Translations under genes and position numbers: made by a program
Notes under the pieces: generated by a model
The model's database searches: none
What the model was told of the DNA's origin: nothing
Seen by the model: the letters and a program-made list of their open reading frames with translations, nothing else
Source: JBPOIC01 sp052034865
GTDB lineage: Bacteria; UBA10199; JADFYH01
Length of the DNA: 37,688 nt
Assembly: GCA_052034865.1 (NCBI GenBank)
Contig: JBPOIC010000019.1
Coordinates: forward strand, 1-37,688
Reading direction: 5' to 3'
Shown: piece after piece, positions 23,800-32,781 of the stretch
Layout: every line of letters begins with the position of its first letter
How positions within the stretch are numbered: position 1 is the stretch's first letter

Positions 23800-24542
23800 G
23801 CGGATCTACTTCACTTTCTCAGCATCCGATGCTTTCGATTCAGGACCTGAATGTGCACTATGGTGTCATTCATGCGCTCAAAGGGATTAGTCTCGACGTG
23901 CGCACCGGTGAGATCGTCACTCTGATCGGTTCCAACGGTGCGGGAAAAAGCACATTATTAAGATCGCTTTCTGGCATCCTGAAGCCAACCTCCGGAACAA
24001 TGCATTTTCATCACCAAAAGAACTTTCCTCTCCACCAGATGGCATCTCATCAAATTGTTTCCGCCGGCATTGCCCAATCTCCTGAAGGACGCCAGGTGTT
24101 CGGCAATCTTACCGTTCGAGAAAACCTCGAGCTAGGGGCTTATTCACGTTGGCGTGAGGTGTGTTTCGAAGAAGAACTCGATTCTATTTTCAGACTTTTT
24201 CCGCGCCTGAAAGAACGACTCAATCAAAATGCCGGGACCCTGTCGGGAGGAGAACAACAGATGCTTGCGATCAGTCGGGCCTTGATGGCAAAACCCGTTC
24301 TGCTACTGCTCGATGAACCTTCGTTAGGAATTGCGCCCGCTTTGGTTCAGCAGATTTTTGCCACCTTGCGTGAAATCAACCGGCAGGGCACGACCATCCT
24401 TTTAGTCGAGCAGGATGCCTGTCTGGCTCTTGAAACCGCTCATCGAGGATATGTGCTGGAGGCGGGAAAGATTGTTCTGGCAGGATCTGGCCAGGAGCTG
24501 ATCCGAAATCCTGAAGTGAAAAAGGCCTATTTGGGAGGATAG
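23796..24542 (+). CDS. livF: Branched-chain amino acid ABC ATP-binding protein LivF
   Basis: Second ATPase subunit of the LIV importer, 248 residues. Walker A is GSNGAGKST, the signature is LSGGEQQMLAISRAL and Walker B is LLLLDEPSLGIAP; LSIQDLNVHYGVIHALKGIS and IAQSPEGRQVFGNLTVRENL are typical of LivF. Translation is coupled to livG through the 4-base overlap. The last gene of the livM-livG-livF set; no terminator was recognised after it, and a decayed toxin gene follows. Confidence 0.96.
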   Translation: MSGSTSLSQHPMLSIQDLNVHYGVIHALKGISLDVRTGEIVTLIGSNGAGKSTLLRSLSGILKPTSGTMHFHHQKNFPLHQMASHQIVSAGIAQSPEGRQVFGNLTVRENLELGAYSRWREVCFEEELDSIFRLFPRLKERLNQNAGTLSGGEQQMLAISRALMAKPVLLLLDEPSLGIAPALVQQIFATLREINRQGTTILLVEQDACLALETAHRGYVLEAGKIVLAGSGQELIRNPEVKKAYLGG

Positions 24543-24621
24543 ATAGCGGCGGGCGAACAGGTCGGATCTTGACGTCGACTTTGAGACGGGTAAATTTCAA
24601 AGACCCTTTAAGAAGATCTTT

Positions 24622-24846
24622 ATGTTTTCCATGAAAAATATTTTGCTAGTCACCACGGTTAAGAAAAATTTGCTGAAACTTCTCAAGCAGATGGAGTTTG
24701 ATAGCCAACCTCTTTTACCAAGATGTTTATCAGGATTACCGAGTGATTTATGAAATTGATGATAAAAACAGAACGATATATTCATCCTGATTGTTGAACA
24801 CTGTTCAACCATTTACCAAAACTTATCCAATCAACTGCTTTCTTAA
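24622..24846 (+). pseudogene. Frameshifted RelE/ParE-type toxin remnant
   Basis: Within the 307-base spacer between livF and cstA, bases 24719-24778 read QDVYQDYRVIYEIDDKNRTI, the RelE-type C-terminal core (DYRVIYEID). That frame stops at 24788. The next frame, from 24781, continues IFILIVEHCSTIYQ and ends at 24846, as a RelE C-terminus would. A plausible N-terminal piece (VKKNLLKLLKQM, third frame, from an ATG at 24622) is out of frame as well. So at least one, probably two, frameshifts are present and no intact gene remains. No antitoxin gene is seen beside it. The core match is good; extent and start are uncertain. Confidence 0.5.
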
Positions 24847-24849
24847 ATC

Positions 24850-26637
24850 ATGAATGCCCTTCCCATTGTCATCGGCAGTCTCTGTCTCTTCATCATCGCC
24901 TACCGCTACTATTCCGGCTTTATCGCCGCTAAACTTTTAGCCCTCGATGACACGCGTGAAACGCCCGCGTACACATACGAAGACGGCCACAACTATCATC
25001 CCACTAATAAATGGGTTTTGTTTGGTCACCACTTTGCTGCCATCACTGGGGCAGGACCTTTGATCGGCCCTGTACTGGCAGCCCAGTTCGGATTTTTACC
25101 CGGGCTTTTGTGGCTGATCATTGGTGTGGTGATTGGTGGGGCCGTGCATGATTTTATCATCCTGACCGCATCCATTCGTCACCGCGGACGATCGCTTGCT
25201 CAGATGGCTCGCGAAGAGCTGGGACCGATGTCGGGCATCATCTGCTCGATTGCCATCCTCTTTATCATCGTTATCGCCCTCTCGGGCTTAGGTCTGGCCG
25301 TTGTGAATGCCCTCAAGGAAAGCGCCTGGGGAACTTTCACGATTGGGATGACCGTGCCGCTCGCATTGTTCATGGGCCTGTACATGTATCGTATCCGTAA
25401 AGGAAAGATTGTCGAGGCGACGATCCTTGGCGTGATTGGCCTCCTCGCCGCCGTCATTATTGGAAAAGACATTACTCAAAGCGCGTGGGCTCCTTATTTC
25501 ATTCTCTCCAAAAATCAGATCACCTTTGCGATTGCGGCTTACGGTTTTATTGCGAGTGTGCTTCCGGTCTGGCTTTTGCTTTGTCCACGCGATTATCTTT
25601 CTTCTTACATGAAGTTGGGAACCATCGCCGCCCTGGCGATTGCGGTGATTTTTGTTCATCCCGATTTAAAAATGCCTGCCACAACCGAATTCATCTACGG
25701 CAATGGTCCCATCGTTCCGGGCAAGCTTTTTCCGTTCGTCTTCATCACCATCGCGTGTGGGGCGATTTCGGGTTTTCATGGATTGGTCGCCTCTGGCACC
25801 ACGCCAAAAATGCTATCGCGGGAATCTCACGCCCGCCCGATTGCGTATGGAGCGATGTTATTGGAAAGTTTTGTGGGGATTATGGCGCTGATTGCGGCAG
25901 CGTCTTTATTTCCCGCCGATTATTTTGCGATTAATGTCTCACCTGAGAAATTTTCAAAACTGGGAATGGAAATCGTGAATCTTCCTGATCTTTCCAGGCA
26001 AGTTGGCGAAGAGATTGCCGGACGGCCGGGCGGGGCGGTTTCGCTGGCTGTAGGCATGGCGCAGATTTTTTCAGGGATCCCGGGTATGCGTCACCTCATG
26101 GATTACTGGTATCACTTTGCGATCATGTTTGAGGCCTTGTTCATCCTCACCACGATAGATACCGGAACGAGGGTTGCGCGATTTATTTTGCAGGAGTTCG
26201 CAGGATTATTTTCTAAAAAATTTGAACAAACCGATTGGATGCCGGGCACGATTTTATCGACGGGCATCATCGTCGTATGCTGGTCCTATTTTATTTATAC
26301 CGGGAGTATCGCGACGATCTGGCCGATGTTTGGAATTTCCAATCAACTTTTGGCGGCGGTGGCCTTGAGTGTGGCAACGGTGTGGCTGCTAAAATCCGGA
26401 AAGAAGCGCTACATCTGGGTGACTCTCATCCCACTTTTATTTGTGGGAATCACGACGCTCACCGCAGCCTGGATCAGTATCACCGATATTTTCTATCCTC
26501 TCACGCAAAGTGATATTCCCTCACAGGTTTTTCAGGGGTGGGTGGATATGACTTTAACAGGAGTGATTATGATTTTAGCGTGTCTTATTTTTATTGATAC
26601 GGCGAGGAAGGGGTGGAAATTCAAAGGAAAAATTTAG
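24850..26637 (+). CDS. cstA: Carbon starvation protein CstA family transporter
   Basis: Integral-membrane carrier of 595 residues; CstA proteins are linked to uptake of peptides or pyruvate under carbon limitation. The N-terminus is characteristic: YRYYSGFIAAKLLALDD, then YHPTNKWVLFGHHFAAI and TGAGPLIGPVLAAQFGFLPG, IGGAVHDFIIL, ATTEFIYGNGPIVPGKLFPF, ACGAISGFHGLVASGTTPKM and a later FEALFILTTIDTGTRVARF. It is shorter than E. coli CstA (about 700 residues), with a shortened C-terminal part. Some 14-16 hydrophobic segments are expected. Its 3' end overlaps the convergent hypothetical gene by four bases. No ribosome site is evident before the ATG. Confidence 0.94.
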   Translation: MNALPIVIGSLCLFIIAYRYYSGFIAAKLLALDDTRETPAYTYEDGHNYHPTNKWVLFGHHFAAITGAGPLIGPVLAAQFGFLPGLLWLIIGVVIGGAVHDFIILTASIRHRGRSLAQMAREELGPMSGIICSIAILFIIVIALSGLGLAVVNALKESAWGTFTIGMTVPLALFMGLYMYRIRKGKIVEATILGVIGLLAAVIIGKDITQSAWAPYFILSKNQITFAIAAYGFIASVLPVWLLLCPRDYLSSYMKLGTIAALAIAVIFVHPDLKMPATTEFIYGNGPIVPGKLFPFVFITIACGAISGFHGLVASGTTPKMLSRESHARPIAYGAMLLESFVGIMALIAAASLFPADYFAINVSPEKFSKLGMEIVNLPDLSRQVGEEIAGRPGGAVSLAVGMAQIFSGIPGMRHLMDYWYHFAIMFEALFILTTIDTGTRVARFILQEFAGLFSKKFEQTDWMPGTILSTGIIVVCWSYFIYTGSIATIWPMFGISNQLLAAVALSVATVWLLKSGKKRYIWVTLIPLLFVGITTLTAAWISITDIFYPLTQSDIPSQVFQGWVDMTLTGVIMILACLIFIDTARKGWKFKGKI

Positions 26638-27209
26638 AGTCGACTCCCTTTAAAAGGATCGATCCCTTTCGAATTAGAACTGGGAATAGTTTGGTTTTTT
26701 CCTGAGAGTAAATTGAGAAGGAGAGTGGTGGTTTTGAGCGCCCGATGATAGGCAAAAGCCATTTCTGCTGGGGTATATATCTCAGGATTTTCCTGAATTT
26801 TATTCCACTCAGTGCGGTAAAGGTAGGCATGAACGCGGGCTAAAATCAGATTGTTGGCATCCAAAAAAGCAAGCTCAATTTTCTGATCGTTAGATAAAAG
26901 ATCAAGCGGGTAACTTTTTAACTTTTTGTTAGCCGAAGCAAGGTACCCCTTTAACTTGAGGGTTTCCCCTTGAGTGCTATTTCCTGCCTTAAGTTTTAAA
27001 AGCCCTGATAGCTTCTCATAATGGGCATACAGCTCTTTTTGAGCGCTTAGATATCTTTCTTCATCATTTTGATAGGTGGCAGGAGAGATATGTAAGCTTC
27101 GGCTTAACTCGAGTTTCTCGCGAGCGTCATGAAACTCCTTCGTTTTCTTTTCAAATGCTAGTCGTAGATCGACGATATCGGAACGGTCTGTTACATTAGG
27201 GTGACTCAT
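26634..27209 (-). CDS. Hypothetical coiled-coil protein
   Basis: A 191-residue protein I cannot assign. It has no signal peptide or membrane segment. Residues about 15-75 are highly charged and helical (FEKKTKEFHDAREKLELSR, DEERYLSAQKELYAHYEKL) and likely form a coiled coil; residues about 95-165 are also helical (LSNDQKIELAFLDANNLILA, PAEMAFAYHRALKTTTLLL). The tail is polar (GKNQTIPSSNSKG). It converges with cstA, overlapping by four bases. Upstream of its ATG is a 152-base spacer with no strong feature. Compositional evenness and length support a real gene. Confidence 0.6.
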   Translation of the reverse strand: MSHPNVTDRSDIVDLRLAFEKKTKEFHDAREKLELSRSLHISPATYQNDEERYLSAQKELYAHYEKLSGLLKLKAGNSTQGETLKLKGYLASANKKLKSYPLDLLSNDQKIELAFLDANNLILARVHAYLYRTEWNKIQENPEIYTPAEMAFAYHRALKTTTLLLNLLSGKNQTIPSSNSKGIDPFKGSRL

Positions 27210-27361
27210 AAATTCAAATGGATCTAATAAAGGTGGATGATGTCTTTCTTACTGAGGTTATCGTCGTCTCTTTTTTTTAGTTGCGTGAAAGTTAAGATTC
27301 TATCATCGCACACATACTAACCCATTGAAAAATTAGCGAAAAATACATGTTAAAATCTGAA

Positions 27362-29215
27362 TTACGGGTTCAGTTTCACCAAAAATCCATCCGTCCCCAA
27401 GGCGGTTAAATCTTCCCCGCCGAAATTAAGAACGCCATCAAACTCCCCTACGAGAATAGGATGATTTCCTGAATCAATGGCAATATCCCGAGCGTACTGG
27501 TCTGCAGATCCACCTGCACTGGTAGACCATAAAGAACTTCCAGAATTATTGAGTTTTGTAACGAAGAGATCTGTGGCTCCCACAGATGCAAGAGGGCCAT
27601 TTCCAAAATCAATCGAGCCTGCAAAATTACCGGTGAGTAAAATATCACCCGAAGAGGTGGTGACAAGGCTGGAGGCAGTTTGTTCTAAGGCATCTCCAAA
27701 ATTTTTAGACCAAAGGGCGTTTCCATTGGTGTCGAATTGGGCCACAAAAACATCATCTGAACTTTCTGCCGAAGTCAGGGGGCCTTTCCCAAAATTGGTG
27801 GCTCCCTTTAAATTGCCCGTCAGAATGATTTTTTGGGTTGAATCGATGGCGATGTCGATCCCTTCTACTTTGTTCCCTGAGCTTGAGTTTCCAAAGGTCT
27901 TGGACCACTGGTAGTCACCGTTCGCATCGAGTTTCAAAATAAAGGCGTCGGTATTCTGACCCCCATTGCTGCTGTTTAAAGGTCCATTTCCTAAATCTGT
28001 ATTTCCTTTGAACTCACCTGTTAGGAAAATACTGTTGTCTGCAGGATCTATGTCACCAGCCAGCATGTAGCTTATACCGGATAGGCCATAAACTTTTCCC
28101 CAGACTAAATTTCCAGAGCCATCAAGTTTTGCAGCGAAGCCGTTGTAGATTCCTGCAGCAGATTGTATTCCCCCGCCAAAGTTGATTATGGTTCCTAAAA
28201 TAAAACCGGTGGTAATAACGTTTCCGTTCTTGTCGACGACAATTTTAGAAGTATATCCACTCGCTGGAACCTGAAACTGCTTCAGCCAAGTCGTTTTCCC
28301 ATTCTCATCCAGCTTCATGATAAAAATGTCATTTCCTTGGGCGGTGATTAATTTGGTTCCGATTTGAATCTCCCCACGAAAATTTCCCATCAAATAAATA
28401 TTACCCTGATCATCGACGGTGACTGATTTTCCGAATTGAGATTGAGAGTCTCCGTATTTATTTGCCCAAATCAGATTTCCAGTCGGGCCATATTTGGCTA
28501 GAAAAATATCCTCGTTGTCGTTCGTGCCGTTGCCGTTCGCGCTTACAAGAGGTAACCCATCCCCAAAGTCGACACTTCCCTGAAAAGAGCCAGTCACAAT
28601 CACGTTGTCCTTGGCATCGGTTGCAACCGAATAGACTTTCTGGCTATTTGCGGCGGCGATTTCTCCAAATTGACGACGCCACATTTCGCTCCCCGATTGT
28701 ACACAGGTACTTGGGGTTCCCGAGCAAAGATAACCCGTCTCAATGGCGCAGGCGCTGCTACATCCATCGGTGCTATCGGTGTTTTCATCATCACAGGACT
28801 CAGCGCCAGCGATAATTCCATCTCCACAGATTGTGGTGCAAGCCGAAGGATTTGCCGCACAGCTAAAGCCAGGCTCTAAAGTACAGGTGGCGCTACAACC
28901 ATCACCAGCGCTCGTGTTGTGATCATCACAGGCTTCATTGTCGGTGATGACGCCATTTCCGCATAAAGAAGTCGGTATAGGATTAGGGTTTTCTTCTGCA
29001 GGTGATTCCTGTGAGCATATAGAAGAACAACCGTCGCCATCAGCTAGATTCCCATCATCACATGCTTCACTCGTCTGGTTGATAGCTCCATCCCCGCAGA
29101 GTGGAGGGGGAACGTGTAAGCCGTCCTGGACCACTCCGCCACCACCACTACAGGAAATGGAAAAAAGGCTAAGTCCAAAGACAAAGAGAGATAGCAGGCA
29201 CACTCTGATTTTCAT
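27362..29215 (-). CDS. Cys-rich repeat/beta-propeller lipoprotein, paralog 1
   Basis: Surface or periplasmic lipoprotein of 617 residues. The signal peptide ends in FSISC (C22), followed by a Gly run. Three Myxococcus-type cysteine repeats follow (about 39-170), with patterns CGDG...CDDGN...DGCSSIC, CGNG...CDDHN...DGCSATC and CGDG...CDDEN...DGCSSAC; they are probably disulfide-bonded and may bind metal. From about 180 to the end are SBBP-type propeller blades, such as VTGSFQGSVDFGDGLP, LTGNLKGATNFGKGPL and LVGEFDGVLNFGGED, each followed by FVAKL or FLAKY strands and W-x-K/N-x-F-G. GGAG precedes the ATG by eight bases. It is about 300 bases downstream of a close paralog. Ligand is unknown; an extracellular adhesin or binding role is an inference. 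Confidence 0.87.
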   Translation of the reverse strand: MKIRVCLLSLFVFGLSLFSISCSGGGGVVQDGLHVPPPLCGDGAINQTSEACDDGNLADGDGCSSICSQESPAEENPNPIPTSLCGNGVITDNEACDDHNTSAGDGCSATCTLEPGFSCAANPSACTTICGDGIIAGAESCDDENTDSTDGCSSACAIETGYLCSGTPSTCVQSGSEMWRRQFGEIAAANSQKVYSVATDAKDNVIVTGSFQGSVDFGDGLPLVSANGNGTNDNEDIFLAKYGPTGNLIWANKYGDSQSQFGKSVTVDDQGNIYLMGNFRGEIQIGTKLITAQGNDIFIMKLDENGKTTWLKQFQVPASGYTSKIVVDKNGNVITTGFILGTIINFGGGIQSAAGIYNGFAAKLDGSGNLVWGKVYGLSGISYMLAGDIDPADNSIFLTGEFKGNTDLGNGPLNSSNGGQNTDAFILKLDANGDYQWSKTFGNSSSGNKVEGIDIAIDSTQKIILTGNLKGATNFGKGPLTSAESSDDVFVAQFDTNGNALWSKNFGDALEQTASSLVTTSSGDILLTGNFAGSIDFGNGPLASVGATDLFVTKLNNSGSSLWSTSAGGSADQYARDIAIDSGNHPILVGEFDGVLNFGGEDLTALGTDGFLVKLNP

Positions 29216-29419
29216 GAGTTGGCTCCAAAAAAGGGTTTGTTGAATGGGATAAGAGACGATTACGGCGAGAGGTGTTCGAAGTCAATCTGTAGAGCTTCTT
29301 AAATCCCTTATTTTTACTAACTTATGACGCTTTGTGGCTATCGGTGAAGAGGAGTCGGGGAGAAAAGAGGGCTTTATGGAGCGATAGAGGCTGGAAGGCC
29401 TAAAGGATGGCTAAAAAAA

Positions 29420-29486
29420 ACGCCCCTTTTCTTTCTAAGAAAGTAACCATTTCTGGTTTCTTCCTTAAAAAAGAAAAAAGGGGCGT
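29420..29486 (-). terminator. Rho-independent terminator between the paralogous lipoproteins
   Basis: CGCCCCTTTTC (from 29421) pairs with GAAAAAAGGGGCG (to 29485), with an inner CTTTC-TAA-GAAAG hairpin. On the minus strand GGGGCGT is followed by eight U residues. It lies 28 bases after the upstream paralog's stop codon, so the two paralogs are separate transcription units. Confidence 0.87.
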
Positions 29487-29513
29487 CTTATCAGCATGAG
29501 TTTTCTGAAAATT

Positions 29514-31328
29514 TTACGGATTCAGTTTTACGAAAAACCCATCCATTCCTATTGCCGTCAAATCTCCTCCTCCAAAGCCAAGGATTCCATCAAATTCTCC
29601 AACCACGATGGAATGGTTGGTTGAGTCTACAGCAATACTGCGGCTGATCTGATCGCCGGTCCCCCCAGCCCGAATGCTCCAGGTGGTTTTTCCATCGGAT
29701 GCAAGCTTGGCGACAAAAATGTCGTTTCCGCCCGCAGAAGCAAGGGCCCCATTTCCGAAATCAAGATTTCCAGTGAAAGAACCCGTGAGCAAAAGATCTC
29801 CTGTAGAGGTGAGGGCTTGAGCCGAAACTTTCTGGGCACTGCCATCTCCATAAAGTTTTGACCACAGGTGATTGCCACTCGCATCTAATTTCGCAACAAA
29901 GATATCTTCAACTGTTCCTGTGGAGGTAAGCGTCCCTCCCCCAAAGTCCGTTGATCCTATCAGGTTACCTGAAAGAAGGATATTTTGATTGCTGTCTAAG
30001 TTAATTGCAAAGGCTTCTACAAAGTTAGTTTTGGCGGTACTCCCAAAGGTTTTTACTGACTGGTAAGTGCCTGATGAATTCAGTTTCAAAAGATAGGTGT
30101 CGAAATTTAAACCCAGATCACTGCTGGGAGTGGAACCTGCTCCAAAGTTGGTGTGACCCTGGAATGAACCTGCAAGAAAAAGATCGTTACTGACAGGATC
30201 GATAGCCACTCCACGGATTATGTTCATTTGGTCCACCCCAAAAACTTTAGTCCATTGAGAAGTGCCCATTTGAGTGACAAATGATCGGATGGATATTACT
30301 GGGAAAGATTGAGTTCCATCACCACAATTAATCGAAGTGCCTGCAAAATAACCAATGGCAATGACATTGCCACTCGAATCAACTGCAAGGTCGGAAGGAT
30401 AGGCTTGTCCTAAGGCGGAAACGGTGAATTTTTTGAATGAAGCAGGTTTTCCGTTCGTTTCAAATTTTAGAAAAAAAACATCTCCACCTGAGCTGGTGAT
30501 CGTCTTATTTCCGGAAGTAATCGATCCTGAAAATTTTCCCATGACATACAAGGCTGGCGAATCAATGGCGATTTGCATGCCAATTTGACTCTGAGAATCG
30601 CCAAAAGCATAGGCCCACTGGTATGCTCCAGCAGCATTATACTTAGCGACAAACAAATCTTCGCTATTGGCATTGCTGGAAACCAGTGTGCCATTCCCAA
30701 AATCGACCGTTCCCTGGAATGAACCCGTGACATAAATATCTCCATTGCTATCTGTGGCGACATCCATCACTCGTTGAGTGCCAGTGCCTGATGTTTCTCC
30801 AAGCTGATGGATCCAAACCTGGGAGCCGGATTTGATACAAACACTGGGAGCTCCGCTACAAAGGTAACCTATTTCCTGCGAACAGGTTGAACTGCAACCA
30901 TCGCCAGCAGCGGTGTCGCCGTCATCACAGGTTTCAGATCCTGTTAGGATGCCATTTCCACAGACGGGGGTGCATGTCGAAGGAGAGCCTGAGCAGGCAT
31001 AACCTGCTTCTAAGGTACAGGTTGAACTACATCCATCGTTATCATTTGTATTTCCATCATCGCAGAGCTCTGCAGAACCTAGAGCTCCATCGCCGCAAAC
31101 AGGAGTAGAGGTTCCAGGATTGGAATTTTCATTTTTGCAAAGGGAGGAACAGCCATCCCCATTGACGGTGTTTCCGTCATCACACTCTTCAGTTGTGGCA
31201 TGAAGGGTTCCATCTCCACAAATGGGATTTGTCACTCCCAAGTCAGGGCCTCCGCCACCTCCACAAGATATCGCGAGAGAACAAAGGACAAAAACGATCA
31301 AAAGTAAAAAGGATGATTTTATTTTCAT
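29514..31328 (-). CDS. Cys-rich repeat/beta-propeller lipoprotein, paralog 2
   Basis: Lipoprotein of 604 residues, closely parallel to its neighbour: signal peptide with LAISC (C22), a five-Gly stretch, three cysteine-rich repeats of the CGDG...CDDGN...DGCSSxC type (about 32-165), a shared bridging segment (GYLCSGAPSVCIKSGSQVW), and SBBP-like propeller blades to the end (VTGSFQGTVDFGNGTL, LSGNLIGSTDFGGGTL, VVGEFDGILGFGGGDL). The ATG at 31328 is preferred over an upstream one (31370) because GGAG lies eight bases before it and the signal peptide starts there. Order and blade number match the paralog, so a tandem duplication is clear. A strong terminator follows its stop. Confidence 0.87.
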   Translation of the reverse strand: MKIKSSFLLLIVFVLCSLAISCGGGGGPDLGVTNPICGDGTLHATTEECDDGNTVNGDGCSSLCKNENSNPGTSTPVCGDGALGSAELCDDGNTNDNDGCSSTCTLEAGYACSGSPSTCTPVCGNGILTGSETCDDGDTAAGDGCSSTCSQEIGYLCSGAPSVCIKSGSQVWIHQLGETSGTGTQRVMDVATDSNGDIYVTGSFQGTVDFGNGTLVSSNANSEDLFVAKYNAAGAYQWAYAFGDSQSQIGMQIAIDSPALYVMGKFSGSITSGNKTITSSGGDVFFLKFETNGKPASFKKFTVSALGQAYPSDLAVDSSGNVIAIGYFAGTSINCGDGTQSFPVISIRSFVTQMGTSQWTKVFGVDQMNIIRGVAIDPVSNDLFLAGSFQGHTNFGAGSTPSSDLGLNFDTYLLKLNSSGTYQSVKTFGSTAKTNFVEAFAINLDSNQNILLSGNLIGSTDFGGGTLTSTGTVEDIFVAKLDASGNHLWSKLYGDGSAQKVSAQALTSTGDLLLTGSFTGNLDFGNGALASAGGNDIFVAKLASDGKTTWSIRAGGTGDQISRSIAVDSTNHSIVVGEFDGILGFGGGDLTAIGMDGFFVKLNP

Positions 31329-31509
31329 AAGGGGACTCCGTTTTGAGAGTGGAAATGATGGATAGAACATTGCCTTAATGTTTAAATCTGAAATGTCTGT
31401 TAATCAACGCAAACAAAGGCAATGGCCAAGATTTTAGGATGGTTTAAGTCTCGTTGCAGCAATCTTTGAATAAGAGCTGTAGATCAAAGACAAGAGCTGT
31501 TAATTTCAG

Positions 31510-32694
31510 TTAAGCGCTTTTTAAAGGATCTCCACCGCTATAGGCACAAAACCATTCATAGTCGATTAGTTCCGTGATTGTGGGCTTTTCGCTGCAAACC
31601 GGGCAGGCCTTGTCTTTGCGGATCTTCAGCTCTTTAAACTTCATGCTCAAGGCATCGAAGGTGAGCAGACGCCCGATCAGAGGAGTCCCTTTATTCAAGA
31701 TCAGTTTGATGACTTCAATCGCCTGAGCGGTTCCGACAATTCCGGGAAGAGCACCAAAGACGCCGGCTTCCTGGCAGGAAGGGGCCATTTCGGGAGGGGG
31801 AGGTTCGGGATAAAGACAACGGTAGCACGGACCCTGTTGCGCATCGAACACGCAGACCTGGCCTTCGAAACGAAAGATACTGCCATCGATTAAAGGCTTT
31901 TTGGTAAATACACAGGCATCGTTAATTAAATAACGGGTGGGGAAATTATCACAGCCATTCACGATGATGTCATAGTCTTTGATAATCTCCATCACATTGG
32001 TGCGATCGAGTTTTTCCCGGTAGGTTATGATGTTGATGTCGGGATTTAAGGCTTTTAAGGTTTGTTTTGCGGATTCAACTTTGGGCTCACCAATGCGCTC
32101 TTCGTTATGGAGGATCTGGCGTTGAAGATTGCTGCGATCAACGACGTCGCTATCAATGATCCCTAGAGTTCCAACCCCTGCCGCAGCCAGATAAAATGCG
32201 GCTGGGCATCCTAATCCACCAGCTCCAATCAAAAACACCTTGCTTTCTAAAAGCTTGATCTGGCCGGCTTCTCCTACTTCAGGCATGAGAATGTGGCGGG
32301 CGTAACGATCGAGTTGTTCTTTGTTTAAGCTTTTCTTTTGATAGGTGGGATAACCACTGGAGGCCCATTGAGAGTAACCGCCGATCAGAGAATGGACCTT
32401 GGAATAGCCCAGTTCTCGAAGGGACTTGGCGGCCAGGGCAGAACGCGTTCCGCCAGCGCAATACAAAACGACTTCCTGATTTTTATCGGTGAGCTGATCT
32501 TCGATTTTTAATTCCAAAAAACCCCTGGGAATCAAAAGGGCGTTGGGGATCACCCCTTTTTCCATCTCCTCTTTTTCACGAACATCAATCAGGGTGATAT
32601 TTTTTTTCTGATCAATCCACGATTTTAACTCCTCGGCCTTGATCTCCGAGATTTCTTTTTTGGTTTTTGAAATGACTTCCTGAAAGCTGGGCAT
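31510..32694 (-). CDS. moeB: Rhodanese-E1 fusion, MoeB/ThiF-type sulfur-carrier adenylyltransferase
   Basis: Cytosolic 394-residue enzyme that adenylates the C-terminal Gly-Gly of a ubiquitin-like sulfur carrier (MoaD, ThiS or similar) and can supply sulfur. The rhodanese domain is N-terminal (about 15-112), with the persulfide cysteine in VVLYCAGGTRSA. The E1 domain follows: RYARHILMPEVGEAGQ, nucleotide-binding GAGGLGCPAAFYL, DVVDRSNLQRQ, the adenylation aspartate in NGCDNFPTRYLI, a zinc pair CYRC ... CPVC and the cysteine in MAPSCQEAGVFG. Most MoeB-rhodanese fusions have the rhodanese at the C-terminus. AAGGAG lies seven bases before the ATG. No moaD, thiS or cysO partner is in the window, so the pathway is open. 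Confidence 0.9.
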   Translation of the reverse strand: MPSFQEVISKTKKEISEIKAEELKSWIDQKKNITLIDVREKEEMEKGVIPNALLIPRGFLELKIEDQLTDKNQEVVLYCAGGTRSALAAKSLRELGYSKVHSLIGGYSQWASSGYPTYQKKSLNKEQLDRYARHILMPEVGEAGQIKLLESKVFLIGAGGLGCPAAFYLAAAGVGTLGIIDSDVVDRSNLQRQILHNEERIGEPKVESAKQTLKALNPDINIITYREKLDRTNVMEIIKDYDIIVNGCDNFPTRYLINDACVFTKKPLIDGSIFRFEGQVCVFDAQQGPCYRCLYPEPPPPEMAPSCQEAGVFGALPGIVGTAQAIEVIKLILNKGTPLIGRLLTFDALSMKFKELKIRKDKACPVCSEKPTITELIDYEWFCAYSGGDPLKSA

Positions 32695-32781
32695 GGGGAT
32701 CTCCTTGAAATAGAGGCCGACTCTATAGAAGCGGGGAAAGGGGTGTCAAGATAGGTTCCGTTCCGTCAGACTTGGTGATGC

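Noticed and set aside
24597..24812. 71-residue minus-strand frame between livF and cstA
   Set aside because: It lies antisense to the toxin remnant, has no ribosome site and no family-like sequence.
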